From Fasciolopsis buskii (taxonomy: Eukaryota; Platyhelminthes; Trematoda; Plagiorchiida; Fasciolidae), in contig LUCM01002916.1 of NCBI GenBank assembly GCA_008360955.1, positions 3,623-67,622 of the forward strand: DNA of 64,000 nucleotides. Direction: 5' to 3'. Position 1 is the first letter of the stretch. Each line of letters starts with the position of its first letter. Positions 11,219 through 22,429 of the stretch are shown in pieces. Position numbers and translations under genes: made by a program. The notes beneath the pieces are model-generated. The model was not told the DNA's origin. It did no database searches and saw only the letters and a list, made by a program, of their open reading frames with translations.

Positions 11219-12247
11219 CGATTGTCCACCGATGACTTGTAGCCCAGTTCATACTCTTTTTGATGCTTTCAGATCGGGGGCCCAATTCTCCCTGGGTTGA
11301 CCAGGAAGCTCCTTTTGTGTACAGATTGCGGTAGTTCAGAAAAGACGAAAGGACATGGCTTTAATTAATGTCGGATTTTACTCGTCGTCCCATTGAAGTG
11401 TTATGGTTAATCAGTTATCTCTTCCTAACCTTCTCACGTGCAGTCATTTGCTCGTCGTTGTTTTCTCATTCCCTTCGTTTGCAGGCCGACAGTCATCCCT
11501 ATCATGCCTGTCCCTAGACATCGAATTTCCTGAATTCAGTCCTCTATCCCCTTAGACAGTCAGCTTTGAAACTCACTTCTTGTTTCCGTATTTTTATTCA
11601 CTTGCAGTTTTAGGAGCAGTATCAATAAGTTGAATCTTACTTGATCACGCACATACCTTCCATGTACAGTATGCCCTCTAATCACGATGAAGTTTAACCG
11701 TTTACCGTAAATCACTATAAAATATCTGGAGAAACAAAACCAAGGAAAAGTCTGTTATTTCCTCGACATGGTCGATTCCTGTCCACGGTCAGTTATTTGG
11801 TGAGTTGGAGCCCGTCTCTTTCACGGCTAACTGTCGAGTTGATAGTTGTTCCTCTGTATGTATGTTGAGAATACGTCATATCGTATACAGTGCTGTCCCT
11901 AGACGGTCTTGTGACGTCAATTAGTTTCATTTTTCATTGAGGTTCATACTGATCATTTAAGATCATCAGCCATTGTCCAGAAAAAAATCGGGCTGAACTC
12001 TAAAATGACAGTTATGGTGTTGCTGCCTCTACCAGTATTTTTTTTATCGAATATAATCGCGACCAGTAAAAACTGGTAAGTGTGCTTTTTTTCTTATTCT
12101 CACACGAAGTCGGGATCAATGATTCCGTAAAGTTAACACTCATGGCTACTTCTCGTGCTTGTGTGCGTTTCATTTCTATCTGAGAATAAACATTCATTTG
12201 ATATCCGGAATTGTTACTACCGCGGTTTTTGCTTGTTTGATCTCCAG
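11219..12247 (+). other. probable last intron of the Cdc42 gene (part)
   Basis: This leads up to the splice acceptor at 12246-12247, a pyrimidine-rich stretch ending CTCCAG. I searched by eye for the preceding Cdc42 exons (GDGAVGKT, DTAGQE, ECSAL) here and further upstream and found none. They are either beyond the left edge or escaped me. Confidence 0.5.
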
Positions 12248-12337
12248 AAAGGATTGAAAAACGTTCTGGATGAAGCCATCCTTGCCGCATTGGATCCACC
12301 CAAGGAAACATCCTCCAAGCGATGTTGTGTGTTGTAA
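12248..12337 (+). CDS. cdc42: Cdc42 Rho-family GTPase, last coding exon
   Basis: The exon encodes [18 protein letters not shown] followed by [11 protein letters not shown] and a TAA stop. This is the C-terminal helix and tail of Cdc42, a Rho-type switch that controls actin polarity and filopodia at membranes. The conserved helix differs from the vertebrate one by only a few residues. The tail ends in a CAAX box, Cys-Cys-Val-Leu; a final Leu predicts geranylgeranylation. The exon starts right after a good 3' splice site, at the residue equivalent to Lys163, where the vertebrate gene also has its last intron and alternative last exons. The basic stretch before the CAAX box is short, with one Lys-Arg pair. 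The GTP-binding exons are not in view, so the gene is partial. Confidence 0.88.
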   Translation, partial: KGLKNVLDEAILAALDPPKETSSKRCCVL

Positions 12338-12799
12338 TTCCCTCCCGTACTATTCCCACTTTGTCCATTTCTCCGTTCGGGCCTTGTTCCATCCGTTCGT
12401 CCCCAGTCGTCCGACTCGCATTGACCTCCCACAGCGCAATCGGTCCCGGGATATGCGCGTTGTTGGACATATTCGATTAATCTGATTTGCAACATCAGAA
12501 GCGGTCACACTACGGTGCTTCTCCCCTTCCTTCTGCGGTCACTTCCTCACTGAGTGTCCTGTTTATTTGGTTAGACCGATTATTTCTCGCGCACCAGACA
12601 CCACTTTAGCTCATTTGTACTTTCATTTTTCTTTATTTCTGTTCCTCTTACCAGTCCTCATAATGTAATCTGATGTACCCGGTTTCTAGTACCTCAAGTT
12701 CATTACCAAATCCCATGCACACACGGTCTACTGAGCGGGGTTCGTTTATCGCGTGATTCGCTACTATCGTATACCCCTCTTTGTTCTCGATTGCGCAAG

Positions 12800-12805
12800 A
12801 ATAAA
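12800..12805 (+). terminator. AATAAA poly(A) signal, proximal
   Basis: Exact hexamer about 460 bases after the Cdc42 stop codon. Confidence 0.4.
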
Positions 12806-13380
12806 AGGCACTGAAGTGGCCCATGCTTTGCCGTCACCCTCCCCGCCTCCGAACTGCCAATTGTTCACATAAACTGAATTTTTTGTACCGTTTTTCCTCG
12901 CTTTTTGTCATCGGCCCACGCCTAAATCCGTGATCTCTCCATCTTGCTCACCAGTTCATCGCTGTTCGTTCCCGGGTTGATTGCGGTCTTATCGTGTGAC
13001 TATTTGCCCCGGTTGGTGGTCGTGCAAACATTTTTCACCAGAAAAGCAAACCTGTAACTCATTTGTATTCAGGATGACATCCCTAAAAACAGGAGGGAGG
13101 GGGTGGGCAGCAAGCGTTTTTACTGTCAAGCTGATTGCTTGCTTGGCTGTTTCATCTAACAGGTGTGCTTGTATCTGTGTGTATATTAAGTCCGATTTGG
13201 GCGTTCCAGTATGTTCCATTGACGTTCGGGACAGTGCTGTTGTCACTGTATTCGTTTTCATATGACTACTGCTGTTGCTATCCATTCTATGCCTTTAACT
13301 TGCTCATATGCATGCACTGGCACATTTTCGACACAATTCTGACACTCGCTCTATTCGGCACGAAGAAATCCGCTTGACAA

Positions 13381-13386
13381 AATAAA
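13381..13386 (+). terminator. AATAAA poly(A) signal, distal
   Basis: Exact hexamer about 1.04 kb after the Cdc42 stop codon. I could not tell which of the two sites is used. Confidence 0.4.
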
Positions 13387-13389
13387 ACT

Positions 13390-16300
13390 GCGATGAATAA
13401 CCTCACAGTTCGTGTTGATCTTTGTATCACCCAGTGATGTATAACAAACCCCATAGCTAAAAGATACTGTAAAGAGTATGCCTATTTGGGATATTCGTGT
13501 GAGAGCCAGTTTTGTTTCAACGGTTTTATAAAAAAACAGCCTGGCGGGGAATGTTTGTAGCCAGCCGCGATTTCGGTTACAATCGGTTGCAAAACCCATG
13601 TTCAGAAGGGCAATCCGTGTGTTGCGTCCCTGTGAACATTCGCGTTTGTATCATTTTTCCTATTTCAAAAGCGTATAACGCTCCGCTTCTTCGATAGTCC
13701 TAAGTACTCTGATATAATAACGGATTCAGGTTGTTGGTGTTGCTTTGAAAACAAAAAGATTATAGGTCGTTGAAAATACGGAGAGAATAATGTTCCAGTG
13801 TAAGGAAAGACGGCAACATCCAGGAATGGAGACCTGAAAAGTGACTATCCGCTTGGATGAGAATAACTTATGGGAACGTACACCACCGAAACAAGTTCTG
13901 AAGAAACAGAAACCAAAGTAACAGCGATAGAAGTGAGATGTTCGTCACAAGGGGTTCCTGAATGCTGCGAGCATTATACCTATGGTCGCATAATGGTATT
14001 CGGTGAACTCTCAGTTCCATTCAAGGCGACCAAGGTAGTTTAACAACAATAGTCTGTTTCGTCATTCTTGTTCACATCCGCCATCGACGAGGTGGTATGG
14101 ACATTGAACTCACAATTGGTAAAAATATCACTGACGGCTTTGTGTACTTCCTCCAATGTACGGAACGTGCACATTTTAAGTGTGAAGTGCTTTTACAACA
14201 CGGTATCATTAGGTCCTCGCTTGCTACTCAATGGAGGGGAACTGACCACTAGAGGGTTTCAGTCACTTCAGCTACCGGCTGACTAAGGGCGTATAAGTAC
14301 TCCTGGCGGACAGAGTAGGAAAGCAAAACCTTCAACCTTACAAACGAATCGCAGACTAGAATTTCAAAGAAGTTGAAAACGGGAGAAAAGTTTGGAGATA
14401 AATTGTGGAACAGTACCTTTGCATTATCGTTTAATATATATATATATATATCATTCTTTTCAAAGGATTCACTGTTTGAAATGTGGTATGTTACCTCCAG
14501 TATCAGGACTTGCTGCATGGTGACCAGATTCCGCACTGTCGGATGGTCACGGACCGGATAGCGTCACGTATGCTTAATTCAAACTCTCGCTTCCAATCTA
14601 GAGTGCGTGTTTCATTTGGATAGACGGTCTATACGTGTTGCCACTTCTCGTGGTTTAATTCCACTATCCTCTTGTCATCAGGAACTAAAAGAGATCCTAG
14701 ATTCTGAAGCGACCGTGCGTGTTCCATTTCCTGCCCATTAGAGGACATTGGCAAATAAGCAGCCATCCCAAGTAGTTCGTTAACTCTCGCCGTTACTAAG
14801 TTGGATCAGGGATAAATGTGCTCAAATCGTTCCTCCATGACTTTATTTATTCGTCATTTTTGCAGTGGTGCGTGTAACTTTTTTGTTTTCCTCGCATGTT
14901 GTTCGACTGACAAGTGACATTGTTTTGTATGCGAAATTCTATGCAATACATATTGCGTATCTTTTTTTGCCTGTTTTGTTCTCGCGGTTTAAGTAGCGAA
15001 TGTGGTATTTGGGTCAGTGGAATTTATTAAGTTGAAAGTTGCATTTAATTGGTACAATTGCTTTGACCGGTTTCTCACGCCAGAAAAGACCCACACCAAT
15101 TCCAACGAAATGAGGAACATTATAAAGAAGTCAAAACATTGTAGACTTGGTATCAACGATGTCATGGTAGTGTGTAAAACTTGAAAATGTAAGCTTGACA
15201 TTTACCGGTAGTAATTATCACATCCCGTGTATCGAAATAGTACGCACTGGTAATCCAGTTGGGTAGAATAGATGGACAACATTTCAGCACGGATGGATAC
15301 GCTTTCTACTCACAAACGAATTATTAAAACAGACATTATTTTGTAATCCATTTTTTCTACTTACACTAAAATTCTAAAGCTGTTTTATCGGGAACTAACT
15401 TCGCCTTAATACAGGGTTAGCGGACCCGAGCTGTTTCGTTGGTTATCAATGGTCTCGCGAGAGCAAGCTGTGCTAAGAAAGTCGCTTATCTATTATTCTG
15501 AGCTGATGCATTCTTGTCGTGGGGAGTTGTAATTGGAAGATAAGGAGGCAATTAGTGAAAATCAAACTGACGGTATAGTGGCTGACAAAACCAATCTGCG
15601 AGTTGCGAGAAGTAAGCACGGCCGACAGCGTGGAAGTCAATCGCTTCTCAAAACAAAATCGATTTTGGTCAAATGGGGATGAAAACTAGCGAAATGAGTA
15701 AATCATTCAAGAAGTGCTCTGGACTACCATAAATCCAATGCTAGTCACAAAAGTTAGAATGTGTTCCTTTGTCTCCTGAATATGAGATGCTTACATTATT
15801 GGAACAAGATTTTTCCCATTCTCGTTGTTGATACCGAGATTGTGATTTGGAGGAAAGCTGGATTTACGGTTTATGAGAATTCTACAAAAATTTCTCACTT
15901 TCACGACAACCGATAACCTGGAAACCACTGCGAATTTCCGCCACCCCATATTTGAACGCATTGACAAACCAATCAGGTCGTAGAAATATTCTGTAATGCC
16001 CTAGTCACCGTCAGTTAACCGACCGTTATAGGTTTTTCTTTCGTTTTTATACCTCTGGTCATCGTTTATTTGTTTCTGACTGTATTTAACAGCTCCGAGT
16101 TGGAGTTAATTAAACAAGCTCTAGATAATCCATTTCGCAAACATGCATATCACATGTGAAGTTTATTACCCAGTAGTGTGGTTTGATAGTTTTGTTTGAG
16201 TTTCGTTAATAGCCGCAATTTCAGTGAAATTTTTCAGTTCATTTCAGTGCAGTTCAATTTCAACAGGACCCTGGGGGGTCAAATGACTAGACTTGCAATC

Positions 16301-16572
16301 AAGATACTTCCAGTGGCATGCTCAAGAAGTCATCATCCACCATTGTTTTCACATCACTTATTTCTCATCTTGTACAGTATAGTTCGACTATAAGATATGG
16401 TTGAAAAGGAATTGGATAGATTTCTTACCATCAAGGCACGAGAAAACCATGGTATGTGCGTTTCATCACACTTTCTCAAGCTGTACAAGGCTGATGCATG
16501 CAAATTTACCATAAAGGATTGTCGTAATCAATATTCCATCTCCCAGGATATCTCGTTCCACTTCACATCCAG
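13390..16572. other. no gene recognised
   Basis: There are only short open frames with no family resemblance. An (AT)n tract sits at 14434-14452. This stretch may be intergenic or intronic. Confidence 0.4.
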
Positions 16573-16623
16573 GTGACGACTATTAAATCAGTACGAAGAG
16601 GAAAACTTCTACTTCTTACCCTG
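16573..16623 (+). CDS. candidate small internal exon, product unknown
   Basis: A 51-base segment is bordered upstream by a strong pyrimidine tract ending ACTTCACATCCAG and downstream by CTG/GTAAGC. Its length is a multiple of three. One frame is open and reads VTTIKSVRRGKLLLLTL; the other two contain stops. Seventeen codons are too few to assign a family. A chance pairing of splice-like strings is quite possible. Confidence 0.25.
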
Positions 16624-19600
16624 GTAAGCGAATCGTGGTGATAAATTTCGTCTCGGAGTAGACCGAGTGCGTCCCAAAATCTCGACACTGTCGATCTGCT
16701 TTGTTTACGAAATTCGCGAAACCGAGTACATAAATCGATGTGCAGGTATCAACAACAACGTTTTTGTCCATAATCACGAACTTTTCGGGAAAAACTGTCC
16801 TGATGACGTCGATTATTTCTCTGGAAATAGGTCGTCAGTAAATTGTCACCTAATGTTTAGTTACGTCCTAGGAAAACGTTTCGTTATTGTTAGCGAACGA
16901 CAGGTTTGCATATTCTACAGTTCAGTGCAGTCATGATGCATGGGTCCATTGCTCATTCCGTTCATTCACACTTCCTCTTCACACTGAAAAATTAATGCTA
17001 ACAAGGTGCTAGCCAGCAGCTAACATGCTGTTGTACCATTCGACTGCCGATTGTCAGATCCTTAATATCTTGACGGTTCGACGGAAATGGTGAGTTCGAG
17101 TCCCTCGCTTCCGTCAATGTCTTCTTTTGGCAATCCTCCGCTGACCGCGATCGCCATAAGAAAGTGATTTGAAGTGTTCTTCCTTTAATACGAAAGAAAA
17201 GACAAAATGCGACAACAGAGAAGAAGATGAGAGCGAAATCGCAATCGCCCATTGTGTTAAATGAACGATAGCAACGAAATGTGTCCACGCCTTCCTTTTT
17301 TCGTGGCAACATAAAGTGTCGATTTTTGTCCAAGTTTGAATATACTTTTCCTGCTGGTTTGTGAACATTTTCTTGAAAATTCGACGACCGAGGTGTGGCT
17401 AATCTAGGGCATTCTATGAATTCGCTCAGTGGAACAACCCAGTCGATACTTTCAGGATAAATGCCACGGTATCATAAAATTCAACCGAGATTATAAAGAA
17501 AACCCTAGCGTGTCTTTTGTATTTGTGGTCGGAATTCCGTCATTTGGAATTAGTGCAACTGTACATCTCTCGGCCACCGTAAGTTTTTTTCTCGAATCAA
17601 CCGAGGCTGACAATAATGGGTATCATTTTAACAAAGCAAAAAGCTTCAAAAACATCATCGCAGAGTCTCGTATGCTTTTTAAACAGGTCTATAATCTTCT
17701 TGGATTTTTCGCCGGGGAAAAATGCATTTTACGAGATACCTCTAGGGATTTTAGAACTGTTTTGGTCTGCCAACGTGCTAACCACAAAGGGATACATTTT
17801 CGCCTACTAATAGTCAATAAATTGAGCTCGGTATTCTGATCCATAATGTGGCAGAGTATTGATTTGGCACCTGGCGAACGATCGAACCAAACGGGTCGGG
17901 TTAATCCTCGGTTTGGTAACATGAGACCCAGCTGTTAGTTTCCTGCTTTCTGATTAGTAGTGTTCGAAGTTTCCACCTGTCATTTTTATGTGCAGGTTGT
18001 TAATTCCAATCACTTCATAAGCGAGATTGTCTGCTGTGTGTGTGTATGTGAATTAGTGTCGTAAAGCAATTTTTATCCTGAACATAACTGAAGGTCGAAA
18101 TTGTCATCATGTATTACTGCTATATTTAGCCCCGGTACACGCACTTACGAAACAAGCTATTTCCCTTGCCAGCAGAACACAATACATGGATCGATGACAA
18201 GGTTTTTCGATGGTAACTGGATGACACGTTCACATGGTTCTGAGTATATGTGAGTTTGTTAGGTTTCCTGATGTCCACGTCACTCCAGTTCTAATTATTT
18301 TTCTAATGAGAATTACACTCAGTACAAAAAGTTACAGTGTGATCAGATCTCACATTTGAGGCATGAAATAGTTCAAAAGTTGGCTTCGAACTGTATTGCG
18401 GTTTGGAATTGTGCAAGTTGACCTTGCATTTCGGTCAGGCAAGGACGGAAAAAAGCAGTCGTGAGTTGGAATTGGTTGGAAAAAACACTTTATGAAATGA
18501 GAAATTGGTTTAGTGACCAAATCTAGTCGGAAATGTATGCGGGTGGTTTCGTATGAACAAAACCACGGATTGAAATTGGTATCCAGCCGTCGGGAGGGCG
18601 AAGTCTCAACTTGAAAGTCCGCCCGGTGTCGGTAACAGATGTCTTCATTTGGATTCCTGCAAACGATAGGCATTATTGTTCGGATAACACTAGAGGCACG
18701 AAAACGAGGAGAAAAGGGGAACATGAGATACACCGGGAAACGGGGAATACTGGGTTTGTAGTTTGAACGAGTGGAACTACACGAATGGGCAAATGGACGG
18801 GTCATGGCATACGAGATGAACGAGGTTCTCAAAAGATTTTTTCCAGATATTTTCCAATAATTCATATGCGGATCAGATGTTCAGGTAACAAGAAAGCATA
18901 CGAGGATAGTATAAACCTGACTGACAGCAGCCGGTTGTTGATGAGGTCAGTACAAGATGCTTTTAACCGGATCAGCAAAGAATAGCCATGTGAGAGGAAT
19001 CGATTCCGTACCACTTGTTCACCACCAAACTAAAAGTTTGCAACAATAACCCATACATAATTCTCAATGTAAACATATAAAATATGAGAAGCTGATTGTT
19101 AATTGTATTAGTAGTAGTAGGAGGCTAGATGTTGTCACGAAATTGTTCACCATGTGACATTAACCCTCAACTAACCATTAGGAAACCATGGGAGCACTGT
19201 ACCGTACGCACGATTTGGGCCTTGGCCAATACGCTACCCCGAGCACGCCCTCTGCTGTTTGTTCAAATTCATCATGTCATTTTGCATCTGTTCATCGCTG
19301 ATTTGCCAAGATCATGTTCAAAGCCGTCGTCGTAATTAGGTTATCTGAAGGGAAGTCATCTATCAGGAGAGGTCGATTGCTACGCGGCAGCGGCCAGTGT
19401 CCATTTGGGATAACTTTCGAAATATTTTGAACTGATAAAACAAAAATATGGATAGATATTTAATCTAAGTCGAAATGTAAATATTCCGCTGTTATCACGC
19501 AACTATCAGTACCGCCTTAAGTCCACTGCTTAACACTGATTCGCATTAACATGGCAACCAAATATCAGTTAATACTAGTGACAATGATAATAGTAATAAT

Positions 19601-20004
19601 GACAATAATATCACTATTATTATTATTAATAAAAATATTTTTGCGTCCAGTCAAGAGATTTCTGAGAGCATCATCAGTGTGCACGGGATCGGTTATAAAT
19701 GTGGGCATTTACGTTGTTCCTGGTAGAAAGTAAAAACGAGTGGATGGGAAAAGAATGAATTGAAGGCGTTCAGTCCGTGTCATTGATTTGACAGACACAC
19801 GGGAGTTATGGCCGAGGATAAATAAGTAAAGCAGGTTGGCAGAAATGACAATCCGATGGATGGTTATTGATACAGTTAAACCAAGGTGAATGTGAGCAAC
19901 GGCAATTTGAACGGGTCGGTGCAGTTGGTGATTAGAAACAAATACCTCTTACGCCCAACAAATCGATGCACGACTAGGTTGGGTTGGTTCACGTTTGTTG
20001 AGAA
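16624..20004. other. no gene recognised; contains the longest open frame of the window
   Basis: The minus frame 18865-18350 (171 codons) and the plus frame 17429-17839 (136 codons) are the longest here. Neither resembles a family I know, and neither has clear splice borders. In 64 kb read in six frames, one frame of this size is expected by chance. A TTA/TAA-rich tract lies at about 19575-19640. Confidence 0.4.
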
Positions 20005-20195
20005 GCTTTTATCTTTTATCGTTTACTTCATTTCTTAACGAAATAACAATGAACATCATTTTCCAGGAAAGGGGCCGCAGTCAACGGAGGGTTGCCAGGT
20101 GGGGAATTTGACTGGCGGTGGGAGGATCCGAACTCGCGACCTTCACGTCCAAAATTCACGGCCTAATCCGCTTGACCATCGCCGTTAGAAGGTGC
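20005..20195 (-). mobile_element. tRNA-derived SINE, copy 2 (minus)
   Basis: On the minus strand an A-box-like GGTCAAGCGGATTAGG (about 20178-20163) is followed by a GGACGTGAAGGTCGCGAG segment and a B box GAGTTCGGATCC (about 20136-20125). A GCCAGTCAAATTCC body and a tail reading GATAAAAGATAAAAG at 20005-20019 follow. The order and spacing match the other copies. Confidence 0.75.
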
Positions 20196-21775
20196 GGAAT
20201 AACCTTTTGTGTGTGATTTCGGCACTTTCGTGATGCTTCTGCCAATTTGGAAGTAAAAAGTTTCGAATCGCAAATTCGTAAATGCTTGCGAACGTTTTTC
20301 AACTGTGCCCGGAACTTTGGAACAATGCGTTGACGTTTAGTTTTCATTGGAAACGAAGAGGAACACACGTAGGGAAAAAGCGGAATGCGACAGGTAAAAC
20401 GATAGAATATGCACATGTGTGAATATGGTACTAGATGGCCACGACACTATTGGATATTTAACCCGATTCACCGGAACCAGTCGAAACAGGACAAATGAAT
20501 AAAACTTTGCGAAATTAGTGTGACATTCAACTAGTTTTTTGTGCAACATTCTAGCAGCCACAAATTCTTGAAAATCCGTTGGCGATTTGTGTATGAAAAT
20601 GAGCCCATGTGTATTGACCCGTCAGTTTCAGAACGTGAACAACACGCTTCTCGCATAATCCGCGTGTAAGATTCAAGAACCACACCTTTACTTATCCACT
20701 CTGTTGTCAACTCTATTGTCTCTAGTTTCGGTTGTGTAGAACAAGGCATTTGTTTTTCTAATCTACTTTAGTTTGCACGGTCCGTAGAAGCACGAACATG
20801 AATTTTGTTAAGTCTGCATGACTGTTTTTTTAACACAAAAGGGTAACCACAAATTGATCGCATAACAGTTATGAAGACATGCACTGTCTGGGTGTGTATA
20901 GGCTCTCGCATGACCGAATGGTGTAATTGACGTATTGTCGCAATATGTAACTTCGCGCTGTTGACTTTTGCAACGTCATTTCTTTTTAGGTCTGTTTAGC
21001 AGATAACTAATATTCTTAAACGTGTTCAAACCTGAAGTTCCGGTTTGGGTTTGGTTCTGAATGACATGTGTTAGTTGCGAAAACCGGCGAACAAAAAGTT
21101 GGAGTATTGACTTGCCGCATCGAGTTTTGGTGCACACAACAAAGTCATTCTACCTTTTCCTCCAATATTTTCTCTTGTAGATCAGAATTTCTTGTTTAGT
21201 CCTTTCAATTTCAGATGATAATTCTTCGAAATTTGGTAGACTAAAAATACATCCGTACGGCCGTGGCCGTGGGGCCACAATTTGAACATGAATATCCCAT
21301 AGCCGAATCCTCTGGAAATTGTTCATTTGCTCATTTTGACAAATTCTCAACGGTTGCGGACCTCTTTTCGAAATTTTTGTATCAAATTTTATCAGCAAAA
21401 ATTCAGAGGTAGATTCGTACGGATCAGATTGTGTTTAGTCAACTATTCTGAAGCTTACCCCGCCTGCAGCGGATTTACTTTCAATTTGCCGTAGATAATC
21501 CATATCTATCCAGCTACCAGGAGACTGTTTTAGTCTACTCGCTCGGCTGAATTAGTTGACGCAGCTAGTTAGCCAGTTAACTTTCGGTCGTTCTTAGCTG
21601 TATTTTAGGAAAGCTCGCCGGGCTCTCAACGTCATTATAATTCCCGGTCTCCAAGTGACCCGAATGTATTTGTGTTGGTTGTAGGATGAGGTTCGTCGAA
21701 AGCGGTTAGGTGTTTTGAACCGGTTGTTAGCCGGCGAAGGTTTGGTGGATAGTATCATGAGTGCTAACACCGGGA
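20196..21775. other. no gene recognised
   Basis: The most protein-like frame is minus 21398-21150 (82 codons, charged C-terminus with SEIERTKQEILIYKRKYW). I cannot place it in a family and see no firm splice borders, so no gene is called. Confidence 0.35.
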
Positions 21776-21779
21776 ACAC

Positions 21780-22150
21780 CGATTTTTTTGGATTTCACAA
21801 GAGTTCTGAATGAATTGCTCTTTGGTAGGTTTGTGTTAGAGAGCAAGGTTTTTGAGCTTCACAACATTTGATTCCGGCTGATTGCGGATTTCCAAAATTG
21901 GAGGAAGTTATCGGCAGACGTTTTCCAATCCTCCGTCAAAATGTTGCCCCTTGGTCAACGTCGCCTGACAGAACTTTTTTTAGGACTATCGATTTTTCTC
22001 GTCTGCATTGATCGTCTTCCCGTACTATTTTAATCCTTTTATTTCATCTTCGCCAAACATTCGAAATTTTGGCTTATCACCGAATCCGAGGCGAACAAAA
22101 AGATGTATTTCATGAGGATCTTGCTAGACTGTTTCGGTTGAGTAGTTTAT
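21780..22150 (+). mobile_element. decayed non-LTR reverse-transcriptase fragment
   Basis: One frame with a few stops reads IFLDFTRVLNELLFGRF, resembling the FLDFTKAFD motif. About 150 bases later it reads LFLGLSIFLVCIDRLPVLF, which sits where RTs have LGPLLFLVYINDLP. Then comes FIFAKHSKFWLITESEAN, where the FADD-K-W catalytic block is expected, with the two Asp residues lost. The order and spacing fit a CR1/Jockey-type palm domain. Decay is heavy. Confidence 0.45.
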
Positions 22151-22429
22151 AGTCCGCACCAGTAAACATATCCGAATGTGCGTCTATGCCTATCTGTTTA
22201 AGTAATCAGGTATGAATACAATTCTTGTTAAACATGGAAATTTGTCAAACCCCTTTGTTCATGGGGGAAATTCAATTAATAAAGAAGATCGAGGTGGCGC
22301 ACCCTTTGGCTGGCTGCGCTACAATTCCGAGTCATCTCATTTCGTTGCTTTGTTGTCGGATATTTGGGTCCCTCATGTTTTCCGTTCGACGCTGCAGTCG
22401 TTCGGAATTACTTTTGTTCAGAAACCGTA

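Larger units (their letters stand above)
12338..13386 (+). other. Cdc42 3' untranslated region (probable)
   Basis: This pyrimidine-rich, non-coding stretch follows the stop codon. Two AATAAA signals (12800 and 13381) could end the transcript. Open frames inside it (for example 12981-13265) have no family resemblance. Confidence 0.5.

Noticed and set aside
1..12247. Earlier Cdc42 exons upstream of the terminal exon
   Set aside because: I looked for sequences encoding GDGAVGKT, DTAGQE and ECSAL on the plus strand and found no candidate, so none is annotated.
12012..12495. Minus-strand frames of 152 and 92 codons over the Cdc42 exon
   Set aside because: They are shadows of the plus-strand Cdc42 exon and its pyrimidine-rich 3' UTR, without similarity to any protein.
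18350..18865. Longest open frame of the window (171 codons, minus)
   Set aside because: It has no family resemblance and no splice borders, and one frame of this length is expected by chance in 64 kb read in six frames.
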